A stretch of DNA of 53,974 nucleotides, taken from NCBI GenBank assembly GCA_020850635.1, contig JADZEH010000029.1, positions 1 through 53,974 of the forward strand, read 5' to 3'. The position numbers and the translations under genes were made by a program. Below are positions 23,301 through 30,230 of the stretch, one piece after another. The notes below the pieces were generated by a model that was not told the origin of the DNA, searched no databases, and saw only the letters and a program-made list of their open reading frames with translations. Position 1 is the stretch's first letter. Each line of letters starts with the position of its first letter. Source of the stretch: Candidatus Doudnabacteria bacterium. Lineage in GTDB: Bacteria; Patescibacteriota; Doudnabacteria; UBA920.

Positions 23301-24537
23301 TGAAGAAAAAGACGGAGAAGATAAAACCGTTGTCTCAGCAGCAACACCTAGAGTAGAAAGAAAAGGGCCAGAAGGATTGAAAGTTAAGTTGGGCGAGGTT
23401 AATCGAGGGCTTGCATCAGAAAATGAACAAGTTAATTCAGTTAGGTCTCTCAATGAAAAATACGGTCCTCACGGTGCGCCAGAGTTTGTTATGCCTAATT
23501 TAAACGAAAGAACAAGAAAAAGACTCGACGTGATTTTTAGTCAAATACCTGACGAAGCTTGGGCCGCTATGACTAAAGCAGGATTTAGAAAGTTAACATT
23601 TTCAACAAAAAAACATAATCCTGATACTCGAACCGGTATATTTTATATCGAAGCTCGTAATGAATATCGACCTGTAGAGCTTTTGCCACGTATCCGTGAA
23701 GCTTTTGCCGAGGTCGGTATCACCTTACCTGATATTGATAACAACTTACGCTCGGTAAAAGGAACGGCAGATACTTCGCAGGGTGAGCAATCTCTAGTTG
23801 AGGCAGGGGCAGAAGAAGCGGAAGTCGACGTAGAAGCTCAGCAAGAACAGCAACGCACAGAAATTATTGAACGTATTAAGCAAAAGTTTCCCAATCTTCC
23901 AAAAATAAAGCATGGGAAGTTTGACCCTGTAATTCTTGAGAATTTCGAAAAAGCTTTGGACGAACTATCTCCTGAGACAGTTGCAATGTTCAAGAAAAGT
24001 GATGGGATAGCTTTGGCTTACGCCAAACCAGGATTTGAACCTAAAGCAAGAGGTGTTAACTATACCTTTGGCGTTGATAAAGCTATTAAGCCTGATGAAT
24101 TTGTAAAGCAAGTTAATGATTTGCTTTCAAAAGCAGGACGAGTTGATGTTGCTAAAGAAAGTTTGCCAAGAGTAGCTAAATCTGAAACTGTTGCATCACC
24201 AGAAGAACCTTTGAGCATGGATAGAATTGAAGAGTTAGATCTTGAAGCTCAGGTGGCATTAGATGATCTTAATAATAAGATTGAAGAGGCTATAAGTATG
24301 GCCAAACCACTAAATAAAGACATTGCTATTTCACCTGAGATTGGCGGAAAAACTTTAGAAATTGAAGAGAGAGGCAATGAATTTATTGTTTTCGCACCAG
24401 AGAAGCTGGTAGAGCTTAAAGGCAAGCAAGAAGAGTTAGCGGCCAGTATCGCTGAACAAAAAGCTGGCGGAACAAGCCAGGACTTAATGGATCGTTTGCA
24501 AGCGCAAGCTCGGGCCATTGAAAAATTACTAAAATAA
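20314..24537 (+). CDS. Giant repeat protein with membrane segments, unknown function (1407 residues)
   Basis: I do not recognise this protein. A Pro/Glu-rich acidic start (to about residue 90) is followed by a helical region with Gly/Ala-rich hydrophobic stretches at about 155-205, 330-355 and 610-635, the last strongly membrane-like and followed by a basic stop (RAKQRNERD). After an acidic linker come four weakly similar modules of about 90-120 residues, at about 720-835, 860-970, 1020-1140 and 1185-1280. Each seems to be helix, LKxLxxIxL-like strand, variable loop, strand and helix, separated by Glu/Asp-rich linkers. The end is a coiled coil. It has AT-rich codons and no SD. Its stop is 6 nt from the 106-residue gene, so the two are co-expressed. 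An inner-membrane or envelope scaffold is a guess from layout only. Confidence 0.82.
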   Translation: MRFNIGSAFRRGRRGGSEAPQPSTGPEVEEPSVPEQPEAEPVEAENEVNPQPAEVDSVTAPENTEPAPENVEPVSEVNPDEAAEEIAEEIAPEVAQDLASTPIEEVRRNIAAAGNAEITVEQAQQVVDTVATPEGENELKVAIQSQVKKRWSSIASVAGGMLIGGGTRMAVKAGLITVFGPAIWTALGAGAAAGAIVEGGRRIYKEKNKFNRQEMVDQLRAETDNTKKAALINKIQELYNDARVSGDAEAVQQLAEMASQAKTDLTAAVRAPEFENEPEKKKVLFILNEAKFNREEFPKDQRKEARDLLKQIEFSVEKSNINWKTVLTRGILKGALMGSIGAAAGYSLVQLGGFLTEQTGLGSGLQHIKENLGKLGAGSKPGEIKGSLAELAAKLHEEVGSGPSYDGQAEQLSADLPKSLEAARNGLAGKDFVETAGQWLDQKGGRFAEGATHVSREALRDYLSNYNALTLNDSEMIKLSDEEFEYAAAGLAKHLVKHSSAEVMDKGEEIKLGGTTIVEWIEKSKGLSPAERSNLQELFKTHEHFLSDKTRAAGKDFSTLFDNRNNFAAQYLEQLKQQIGAGKVSSSDGSVLAGGALERNGLSENQDSAPVNAFWKVMGAVLGAGALGGAFALWRAKQRNERDFAPAAQGPLFHGNLDNAPAAAASEARAAGTDSETAPVTGVVAGVPGAGRAASAGETPNPGEVSSEELERMAEVEKQKIDLVTTKLAEDFEDLDVNADRGIILKFGVRFNKLKDSPEGRQQIANIIEALDLFLESSPRKDSLEGLKRVLVGLNQPISPRGDIITIPLDGSVEEIASLLQRKVVEAKQVRDRLAGDSTDITEPDAEDEPIPDDAEAEKVPQTLDELKAKLRALGQNLKFDPPKNRDGTSMEVGPDEVARLYAVLTRPEVLQNLKGLEVINLGAKGGDYPNVRNQISGRSVGFEKSENIESRLPILIQRAAKIRNGQKLEAGIDEVIEQPDDAGDAGTETEDEPGDEEKDGEDKTVVSAATPRVERKGPEGLKVKLGEVNRGLASENEQVNSVRSLNEKYGPHGAPEFVMPNLNERTRKRLDVIFSQIPDEAWAAMTKAGFRKLTFSTKKHNPDTRTGIFYIEARNEYRPVELLPRIREAFAEVGITLPDIDNNLRSVKGTADTSQGEQSLVEAGAEEAEVDVEAQQEQQRTEIIERIKQKFPNLPKIKHGKFDPVILENFEKALDELSPETVAMFKKSDGIALAYAKPGFEPKARGVNYTFGVDKAIKPDEFVKQVNDLLSKAGRVDVAKESLPRVAKSETVASPEEPLSMDRIEELDLEAQVALDDLNNKIEEAISMAKPLNKDIAISPEIGGKTLEIEERGNEFIVFAPEKLVELKGKQEELAASIAEQKAGGTSQDLMDRLQAQARAIEKLLK

Positions 24538-24543
24538 AAATCA

Positions 24544-24864
24544 ATGAACAAAAAATTTATAGATTTTAATCCGGATGTCCTTCTCAAAGACTTGGGAATC
24601 GGGGACATGCCAGATGAAGACAAGGAAGAAGTCCTTGGGACTTTAATGGCGTATATGCAGAATGTGATTTTTGAAACAGTAGTTTCTAATCTTTCTGATG
24701 AACAACTTAGAGAGTTTAAAGAAAGTGTTGATAAACAACCTGAGGATTTGGAAGAGAAGATTATGAAAATAACGGCTAATGTCCCAGGGTTATCAGAAAA
24801 AATCGAACAAGCTGTTGCCTCAGAATTAGCATCATTTAAAGCAGCTCGGGCTCATTTAAATTAA
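24544..24864 (+). CDS. Small acidic helical protein, 106 residues (DUF5663-like in pattern)
   Basis: No function is known to me. The sequence is acidic and wholly helical: FNPDVLLKDLGI, then a DEDKEEVLGTLMAYMQ helix, a LSDEQLREFKE helix and a C-terminal IEQAVASELASFKAA helix. Small proteins with this pattern (an LSDEQ(L/I)xEF helix pair, as in DUF5663) occur widely in CPR genomes; the match is from memory and should be treated as tentative. It follows the giant repeat protein by 6 nt with no promoter or SD of its own, so it is probably its translational neighbour and perhaps its partner. Confidence 0.78.
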   Translation: MNKKFIDFNPDVLLKDLGIGDMPDEDKEEVLGTLMAYMQNVIFETVVSNLSDEQLREFKESVDKQPEDLEEKIMKITANVPGLSEKIEQAVASELASFKAARAHLN

Positions 24865-24877
24865 ATAGATATAAAAA

Positions 24878-24918
24878 AGAGGCCTCGGACGCGCATGTTT
24901 TGCGCGACTGAGGCCTTT
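24878..24918. terminator. Bidirectional terminator between convergent genes
   Basis: A stem of about 17 bp with one A-A mismatch (24878-24895 with 24901-24918) has A-rich sequence on its left and TTT on its right. It serves the plus-strand 106-residue gene and the minus-strand gene ending at 24942. Confidence 0.88.
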
Positions 24919-24941
24919 GTCGTGACGACTGGAGCTTCGCT

Positions 24942-26429
24942 CTACATGTCGCTACGATAGTTGAATACAACTCCCGGAGGTGGACCGTCCGACTCGGCAG
25001 GCTTGTCTTCCGGCTTTTCCGTCGGGGGAGGTCCTTCGCTTGTCGGAGGAAGCTGGCCAGTTGCCGCCACCCTCTCGCGGACCTTGCGTGTGATTTCGTC
25101 GCTCCTGTCGTCCACCACTTCGACGATGAATGCGTCGTGCTCGTGGTGATGAGGGTGCGGCGTCGGGAATGTGTCCGTCGGGCCTGCTGAGGTGTAGACC
25201 TCGTGGTGCTCGTGACCCTCGTCGATGATCATTGCCTCACCGGTTACGAAGGGAGCGATGGGAGCGTCGTGCCTAACCAGTATGATCGGTTCAGTGTCCG
25301 TCTCGGCGGCTTCGATCGGGGAATCGACTCGCTCGATGATTCCCGTTGGCTGGGCAGGCTCGATCGACGTTGTTGTTGGAGCAGGCGTGATCGCTGCGGT
25401 CAGCTGCACGATGTAGAACGTTGGCTTCTCGCTTTCGGTCGGAGTCGTCTCGACGACCTCTGCGATCGGCTTGGGCTCCGTCACCAGTTCGGGACTGGAC
25501 ATGATCGCGTTCTCGGTCTCGATCTCTTCGGCCGTGGCCGGAACGATCTCTTCAGCACTTGCTGGCGGTTCAGCGGTGGGTGTCCCGGTGTCTTCCGTGG
25601 GCTGTTCGGGCCTCTTCGTCGCAATTGCTGTAGCCATCGAATCTCGCAGCATGAATAGCAGGTGTTGTAATTTGAGTTCGTCGACGTCGTGACGGAAACT
25701 TCCTCGAACCATGATTGTCATGATTAGGAATGCGGCCATGATGGTCATGGCGACCGCGAGTATGAACAGTCCAAGATTCCTGTCTCGGACTCGATCCTTA
25801 GCGATCTTCTGGTTGATCATGGCCGTGTTCTCGTTCATCGATGCTATGACCTGACGGTTGCTCTCGATGACCTCGCGGTTACTGTCGGCGAGTGCCTGTT
25901 CGGCGTCGCTCTTGGCTTTGAGCTCGTTCTTCATGTCGACGAGACTTGCTTCAAGCGCCGCGACCTTCATGATGAATGGAGTCACAGTCTTTCGTACCGT
26001 GTTCCTGACCATCAATCTCACCTCTGCGCCTGAGAACTGTCTCGGCGCGTTGGGGAGAGGAGTTGGTTCGAGCATCTTCGTCGCGTCTTGTACGACGATC
26101 TTCGGGTTCTCGGTCGCTTTCTCTTCGACTGTCGATGTCTCGCTCTGTGTGACCACAGGCTTCGCGTCGTCGGCCTTGGGTGGCGCCAATCCTTCTTGTT
26201 CCATGCTCACGGCTTCTTCAGTCGTCGCAGGCCGTTGATGCTCAACGGTTTGACCCAACTGGTTCTTCCACGTTCGGATTAACCATCGTTGACCGTGGCT
26301 ATCGCGTTCGATCCGAACCTGCTCGGCCTTGATGCCGCCGTTTTGGGTTGCACCAAGAGTCGTTTCCGCGTTCGCGATGACAAGCATCGCAAACAGAAAA
26401 GCGAGGACCAAGGAAAGCTGAGTCTTCAT
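24942..26429 (-). CDS. Signal-peptide protein with single membrane segment and long acidic Pro-rich tail
   Basis: I do not recognise a family. Residues 1-22 (MKTQLSLVLAFLFAMLVIANAE) form a signal peptide. Around 125-200 there is a long helix (VRNTVRKTVTPFIMKVAALEASL and onward) likely to form a coiled coil. A membrane segment LGLFILAVAMTIMAAFLIMTI lies near 217-237, and about 250 residues rich in Pro, Glu, Thr and Ala follow, with a His cluster (HPHHHEH) near 425. The start at 26429 is set by GGGAGGAG close upstream and by the signal peptide; the longer frame has neither. It is GC-rich, with its own TTGACA promoter and a leader of about 137 nt, divergent from the 26794 operon. Confidence 0.78.
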   Translation of the reverse strand: MKTQLSLVLAFLFAMLVIANAETTLGATQNGGIKAEQVRIERDSHGQRWLIRTWKNQLGQTVEHQRPATTEEAVSMEQEGLAPPKADDAKPVVTQSETSTVEEKATENPKIVVQDATKMLEPTPLPNAPRQFSGAEVRLMVRNTVRKTVTPFIMKVAALEASLVDMKNELKAKSDAEQALADSNREVIESNRQVIASMNENTAMINQKIAKDRVRDRNLGLFILAVAMTIMAAFLIMTIMVRGSFRHDVDELKLQHLLFMLRDSMATAIATKRPEQPTEDTGTPTAEPPASAEEIVPATAEEIETENAIMSSPELVTEPKPIAEVVETTPTESEKPTFYIVQLTAAITPAPTTTSIEPAQPTGIIERVDSPIEAAETDTEPIILVRHDAPIAPFVTGEAMIIDEGHEHHEVYTSAGPTDTFPTPHPHHHEHDAFIVEVVDDRSDEITRKVRERVAATGQLPPTSEGPPPTEKPEDKPAESDGPPPGVVFNYRSDM

Positions 26430-26566
26430 GTTCTCCTCCCAGAGAGCCCAGAAAGGGCACAATTTCGAACTGTGGTTGTCTATCGTCATTTTGCATAGCT
26501 ATTATGCAAACTTACGACAGGATCTATAATCACCTAAAAGAGACAAATATAAATCGTGGCACAAGA
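26430..26566 (-). promoter_or_regulatory. Structured leader of the 495-residue gene
   Basis: The minus-strand leader holds TTTGCATA/TATGCAAA (loop of 5), CACA/TTGTG and GCCC/GGGC hairpins in a row before the SD. No known riboswitch is recognised. Confidence 0.5.
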
Positions 26567-26572
26567 TTTAGA

Positions 26573-26601
26573 AATATACCATTTTAATTGAGTTTTGTCA
26601 A
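26573..26601 (-). promoter_or_regulatory. Promoter of the 495-residue gene
   Basis: On the minus strand TTGACA (26596-26601), 17 bp and TATATT (26573-26578). It is divergent from the promoter at 26624, with 22 bp between the -35 boxes. Confidence 0.83.
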
Positions 26602-26623
26602 TAAAACCGCTTGAAATCTTAAC

Positions 26624-26652
26624 TTGACAAAAACCCTATATTTTGTTATAAT
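26624..26652 (+). promoter_or_regulatory. Consensus promoter of the three-gene membrane operon
   Basis: TTGACA (26624-26629), a 17-bp spacer and TATAAT (26647-26652), a perfect sigma-70 consensus. The predicted start is near 26659. Confidence 0.92.
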
Positions 26653-26660
26653 AGAGAGTA

Positions 26661-26714
26661 TTTTCTAGTGGAAATAAGCTTTATACATATATATGGCTTA
26701 TTTTGACTAGAAAA
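26661..26714 (+). promoter_or_regulatory. 5'-terminal leader hairpin of the membrane operon
   Basis: TTTTCTAGT (26661-26669) pairs with ACTAGAAAA (26706-26714). After a 2x2 internal loop AAATAAGC (26672-26679) pairs with GCTTATTT (26696-26703). It begins within a few bases of the predicted start. GGAAATAAGCTT (26670-26681) is identical to 17616-17627 in the MYG1-like leader. Confidence 0.75.
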
Positions 26715-26793
26715 CAGCTTCTATAGGGTTTTCTCGGTCAATGTTCTTTGAAAACTTGCAGTTGTTTTAATTTGTTCGCAAGGAGAGTCTCAA

Positions 26794-27543
26794 ATGCCGA
26801 GACATAATCGTGATAGAGAGAATCGCGAAGGCGAGGACTCGAGACGAGATAACCGTGGCGGGAACAGGGGCGGTAACGTCCAAGTGACTGTCGGGATCGT
26901 CTCGAAGACTGCCAATGGTTTCGTACTCCAGGCTTTCGCTCGCAAGGGTGGGGCTATCAAGGCTGACGAACCAGTAGTCTTTCTCCGAAACGGGGAGCCG
27001 GAAGTCGGGGGAGTCAAGATGACTTCTCGGGCTGATGGTTCTGCCACCTGGAACTACAAGTTTCCTGGTGGTTTCAAAGAGGGTGTGACGGCGACCGTCG
27101 AGGTCGCTGGCGCCGCACCGAAGTCGGTGACGGTCAACCCTCCGCCTGAAGCTTCCGAAGCTTCTGGTCCGAAGAAGATCATTCCGAGGATCGAGGTAGA
27201 GGAGACCGTCCTTTCACCAGAACGAACTGCCGAAGGCCGGTATGCGGGAACGATCTGTGTCTTCAACGAAGACACCGAAGAGTCAATGGCCGCGAACCTC
27301 ACATTTCGAGCTGGTAAGCCAGTTGCTTACCAGTCATTTCGAAACCCCGTCAAGAATGGGGTGATGATCTGGACGGACAAGGTGAGCGCTGGTGGCCACC
27401 TGTTCTTTGACCTTGTGGTCACTGAGCGCACGCAGATTGATATTTTCGTGGACGGTTTCTCGTCCCGGAAATTTCAGTTGAACATCCCGTTCGAGGGCGT
27501 GGCCCAAACGGCTCAGCGCGGCTTCGGTCGCGGATGGAGTTAA
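26794..27543 (+). CDS. Beta-rich protein with Arg/Asp/Asn-rich N-terminus, unknown function
   Basis: I do not recognise this 249-residue protein. The first 27 residues are a low-complexity Arg/Asn/Asp/Gly stretch. Two beta-rich regions follow, about 30-108 (alternating strands with GIVSKTANGFVLQAFARKGG and DGSATWNYKFPGG) and about 125-235, joined by a Pro/Ser linker. The layout suggests two immunoglobulin-like or CNA-like domains, which is inference. There is no signal peptide or membrane segment, so it may stay in the cytoplasm or associate with the two membrane proteins encoded next. The start is set by AAGGAG about 9 nt upstream. Confidence 0.72.
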   Translation: MPRHNRDRENREGEDSRRDNRGGNRGGNVQVTVGIVSKTANGFVLQAFARKGGAIKADEPVVFLRNGEPEVGGVKMTSRADGSATWNYKFPGGFKEGVTATVEVAGAAPKSVTVNPPPEASEASGPKKIIPRIEVEETVLSPERTAEGRYAGTICVFNEDTEESMAANLTFRAGKPVAYQSFRNPVKNGVMIWTDKVSAGGHLFFDLVVTERTQIDIFVDGFSSRKFQLNIPFEGVAQTAQRGFGRGWS

Positions 27544-27547
27544 TGAC

Positions 27548-28255
27548 ATGGTAGGAAGACTCATCTTCGCACTCATCGGCGTGGCCATCTTCCTCAGTTC
27601 GCTTCTGGCGGGCTGGGCGGAGTGGTGGGCGTTGCCGATCTCATTCCTCTTGATCGGGGGGATTGCTTTCGTCGCCTACATCTCGACCGGATTCGGTCGT
27701 GACGTCGAGGCGGCGGAGATGATTTCCGATCTTCTGTTGCCCTTCATGGGCACCAACAATCGTTGGTGGGTTTGTCTCCTCGTGATGACGATCCTTAGCT
27801 GGATCGTGCTCATTGCGGGAGGCTTCGGCCCGCCGACGCTTCTGGAGAGTGTGAACCCTGGTAGCGTGGACTTTTCGGAGTACACGTCGTGGCCCGCGCT
27901 CTGGACTCGCTTGTTCGCAAGTGTGTCCTTGACGTCGATGCTCATCGGGTATTCCTTCTTCGCTCCCGCCGATGAGATTGCGCGAACCGCTCGCGGTTTG
28001 CGTACTCGAGTTGTCGGTGGCACGGAAGTTTCCGTCGGTTCCTCGCTTCCCAGTCGTCTCATGCGACTGTGGTCGCAGAGACGCCGGCAGGCGACCGTGT
28101 TGGCTCCTACTGTTCCTGGGACTCCGCAGGCTCCTCCGCAAGGTGATGGCCAGGGGAGGCTTAGGCAGGAGTTGGGAGTTGAACTTGGGGTTTCGGCTGG
28201 CGTAAAGCTGGCGGAAATGGCGTGGGAAGAGTTTAGAAGGAGGTCGCGCAGATGA
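27548..28255 (+). CDS. Membrane protein of unknown function, 235 residues
   Basis: No family is recognised. Two hydrophobic segments at the N-terminus (about residues 4-22 and 28-45) are followed by a third around 75-92 and a fourth around 125-140. A basic cytoplasmic-type tail of about 95 residues rich in Arg, Pro and Gln comes next. It starts 4 nt after the beta-rich protein, with GGATGGAG upstream as a modest SD. Its stop overlaps the next start in an ATGA, implying translational coupling. Codon use is GC-rich as in the rest of the operon. Confidence 0.76.
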   Translation: MVGRLIFALIGVAIFLSSLLAGWAEWWALPISFLLIGGIAFVAYISTGFGRDVEAAEMISDLLLPFMGTNNRWWVCLLVMTILSWIVLIAGGFGPPTLLESVNPGSVDFSEYTSWPALWTRLFASVSLTSMLIGYSFFAPADEIARTARGLRTRVVGGTEVSVGSSLPSRLMRLWSQRRRQATVLAPTVPGTPQAPPQGDGQGRLRQELGVELGVSAGVKLAEMAWEEFRRRSRR

Positions 28256-29241
28256 ACACTGAAGGGTTAGGTCGGCGACTGTTGTACGTCGTCATCGGGT
28301 TCGTTATCTACGTTATCGCGTTGGGTCTTTCCGGCCTTAGTGACAACGTTGGGATTTACTGCGGTCTGGCGATTTTCTTTTTCGCCACGATCGCTCTGTT
28401 CGGGGATCGGTTCTACGGTCCCAAGGCTCTCACCTTCGTATTCCTGATCCTTATGTTCCCAGTGATTTATTTTCTGGGAGCTGCGGTGTTCGGTAAGTTC
28501 GCCGAGAAGGCTCCGAACGTCGCGAAGGCGACAAACGAGCGGTACACTCACGAGGAGCGCCGCTTGGCGGAGGCAATTCGCCCTGGTGGCGGGAGCTATC
28601 TTGTCGGGAGCCGTGGTCTAGAGTCGGACTTACGGTGCGCCGCCGAAGAGGTTATCGAGACGGAAGTGCTCAATGATCTCACGGTCATCGAGCGTAAGAG
28701 AGGACTCATGTCCGATTCCATGTTTAACGGCTTGGTTTCGGAGGAGAGGGCCTACTTCGACAAGAAGATGGCCGAGGTGGATGCCAAACATCCATCGGTT
28801 CGGTTGCCGGAATTGGTGAGAAAGGAGCGCGAGATTAGCTTTGAAGCGCTTCATGAGATCGCCAAGGCTGATGCTGTCGGCGACGCAGGTGAGAGGCAGA
28901 AGGCCCTCAACAAGCTCGCGGCCAAAACGAAGGAGCTCATCAAGACCTACTCTCAGAGTACGGCCGGGGTGAAATCTCCGTCGTCATCCGCGGCGTCGTG
29001 GTCCTGGCCGAGTCTGCCGAACCATTTCGACACGACGAAGTCGGACAATTTCATCGGGGAGTCCTTATCATGGCTTAGCGAAAGAAAGTTGATGGTGATC
29101 TGTTATGGTATCATCGCTTTCCTCTGTGTGTGGTTCATCTACACCTTGGGCGCAAGGCTAAAGAAGGACTTCGTGAGAGACCTGGCTGGTCTCGTTGTTA
29201 TCACGGTGGTCTTAGTAGTCATCGTTGAGGCAATATACTAG
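28252..29241 (+). CDS. Membrane protein with large soluble loop, 329 residues
   Basis: No family is recognised. Three N-terminal hydrophobic segments (about residues 8-28, 33-47, 58-80) and two at the C-terminus (about 280-297 and 305-327) flank a soluble region of about 190 residues. That region is highly charged and helical and contains only one Cys. The start overlaps the preceding stop (ATGA) and has AAGGAGG 8 nt upstream. It is the last gene of the three-gene operon; a structured segment, an 8-codon ORF and a terminator follow. The operon's products probably form one membrane complex (inference from coupling). Confidence 0.76.
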   Translation: MNTEGLGRRLLYVVIGFVIYVIALGLSGLSDNVGIYCGLAIFFFATIALFGDRFYGPKALTFVFLILMFPVIYFLGAAVFGKFAEKAPNVAKATNERYTHEERRLAEAIRPGGGSYLVGSRGLESDLRCAAEEVIETEVLNDLTVIERKRGLMSDSMFNGLVSEERAYFDKKMAEVDAKHPSVRLPELVRKEREISFEALHEIAKADAVGDAGERQKALNKLAAKTKELIKTYSQSTAGVKSPSSSAASWSWPSLPNHFDTTKSDNFIGESLSWLSERKLMVICYGIIAFLCVWFIYTLGARLKKDFVRDLAGLVVITVVLVVIVEAIY

Positions 29242-29313
29242 AAGGGGGGAATGTTTATCGCCGGAACCCAAGGGTCCTGGCACGACGGCGCCGAGTGCGC
29301 CAAAGGAGCGCTT

Positions 29314-29340
29314 ATGAAAATAACGCTCAACAGTTCATAG
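29314..29340 (+). CDS. Eight-codon ORF with strong SD just before a terminator
   Basis: ATG AAA ATA ACG CTC AAC AGT TCA TAG encodes MKITLNSS. AAAGGAG sits 5 nt upstream (29302-29308), and the 13-nt TGCGCCAAAGGAG is identical to the SD region of the gene at 46964. A GGCGC/GCGCC hairpin overlaps the upstream side, and the operon terminator begins 1 nt after the stop. The position is like that of a regulatory micro-ORF or a remnant gene start; translation is unproven. Confidence 0.35.
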   Translation: MKITLNSS

Positions 29341-29341
29341 T

Positions 29342-29375
29342 GGGGTCGGTGGAAACATCGACCCCCTCTTTTTTA
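29342..29375 (+). terminator. Terminator of the membrane operon
   Basis: GGGGTCGGTG (29342-29351) pairs with CATCGACCCC (29356-29365) around a GAAA tetraloop, followed by CTCTTTTTT. Confidence 0.93.
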
Positions 29376-29447
29376 TCTTTTTTAGCCACATTAGCTTGTA
29401 TAGTATTGTAATATCTTAAAAATCTAGGTTTTTTTGTTTTTGGCGCG

Positions 29448-29516
29448 GAGATTTTAGTGTTCTTAAGAAAACCATCGGAGCGCTAGCGACTGGTTTTAGT
29501 ACAACACCAAAATCTC
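29448..29516 (+). repeat. Dispersed palindromic repeat, copy A
   Basis: The outer arms GAGATTTT/AAAATCTC and GTGTT/AACAC enclose a core with AAAACC/GGTTTT. The core from TTAAGAAAACCATCGGAGCG to CGACTGGTTTTA is nearly identical to the reverse complement of the copy at 34348-34417. The outer arms differ between copies but stay self-complementary. The remaining part of 29376-29609 holds only a promoter. Confidence 0.8.
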
Positions 29517-29535
29517 TATATCAAGAAACATAAGC

Positions 29536-29563
29536 TTGTCAAAATATGAGGATATGCTATACT
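29536..29563 (+). promoter_or_regulatory. Promoter of the 205-residue gene
   Basis: TTGTCA (29536-29541), 16 bp and extended -10 TGC-TATACT (29555-29563), with a leader of about 40 nt without SD. Confidence 0.65.
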
Positions 29564-29609
29564 ATCAGCACTTAATCAAGTTTGCCGAAACAAAAATAAA
29601 ATTGTACGT

Positions 29610-30227
29610 ATGGACAAGATGTCTAATTTAGCGTTGATCATGCAAATGATTGATGCCGCTGAGAAAAATATTCAATCAGCAAAGCAATTAGTTCGCGAGA
29701 TGGGTGGTAGTGCGCCGGTTCGATCGATGGGCACTCCTATGGCTGATCGTATCCAAAACCTTTCAATTTCCGAAGGCGGAAAAGTGATTGAAGGGATGTT
29801 TGATGGTCAGAACATGATTGGTCCCGATGGTAAGCAGTATCCCGTACCAGCCAACTACGCTTCAAAGAGTAAGTTGGTTCATGGCGATATTTTGAAACTT
29901 ACCATTGCTGATGATGGCTCGTTTATTTACAAACAGATTGGTCCAGTGGAACGTCGCAAAATTTTGGGTGTGTTGATGCAAGATGAAAAAGGTGATTACA
30001 AAGTTGTTGCCGATGGTAAGACTTACAAAATTTTGCTTGCATCTTTGACTTACTTTAAAGCTGAAGTTGGTGACGAAATTACGATTGTTGTCCCTCAAGA
30101 TGAAGACACTGAATGGGCTGCAGTTGAACACGTCATTAAAAAAGGTTCAGGCAACGTTGATAAAGAGATGGGTGAAGTATCAACCCCAGCCGCTCGTACT
30201 ATTATTGATGAAGACGAGGAGTTTTAA
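29610..30227 (+). CDS. Conserved-looking protein of unknown function, 205 residues
   Basis: I do not recognise a named family. A short N-terminal helix with MDAAEKNIQSAKQ-like character (about residues 10-28) is followed by two similar beta-rich units at about 55-110 and 115-170. Each has a (V/I)x-DGKxYKxxx-like strand pair and a (V/A)xGDxxxxx turn, suggesting a duplicated small barrel or OB/SH3-like fold. The C-terminus is acidic. It begins its own unit from an extended -10 promoter, and the GtrA-like gene starts 3 nt behind it. The even, soluble composition suggests a housekeeping rather than surface role. Confidence 0.78.
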   Translation: MDKMSNLALIMQMIDAAEKNIQSAKQLVREMGGSAPVRSMGTPMADRIQNLSISEGGKVIEGMFDGQNMIGPDGKQYPVPANYASKSKLVHGDILKLTIADDGSFIYKQIGPVERRKILGVLMQDEKGDYKVVADGKTYKILLASLTYFKAEVGDEITIVVPQDEDTEWAAVEHVIKKGSGNVDKEMGEVSTPAARTIIDEDEEF

Positions 30228-30230
30228 GAC

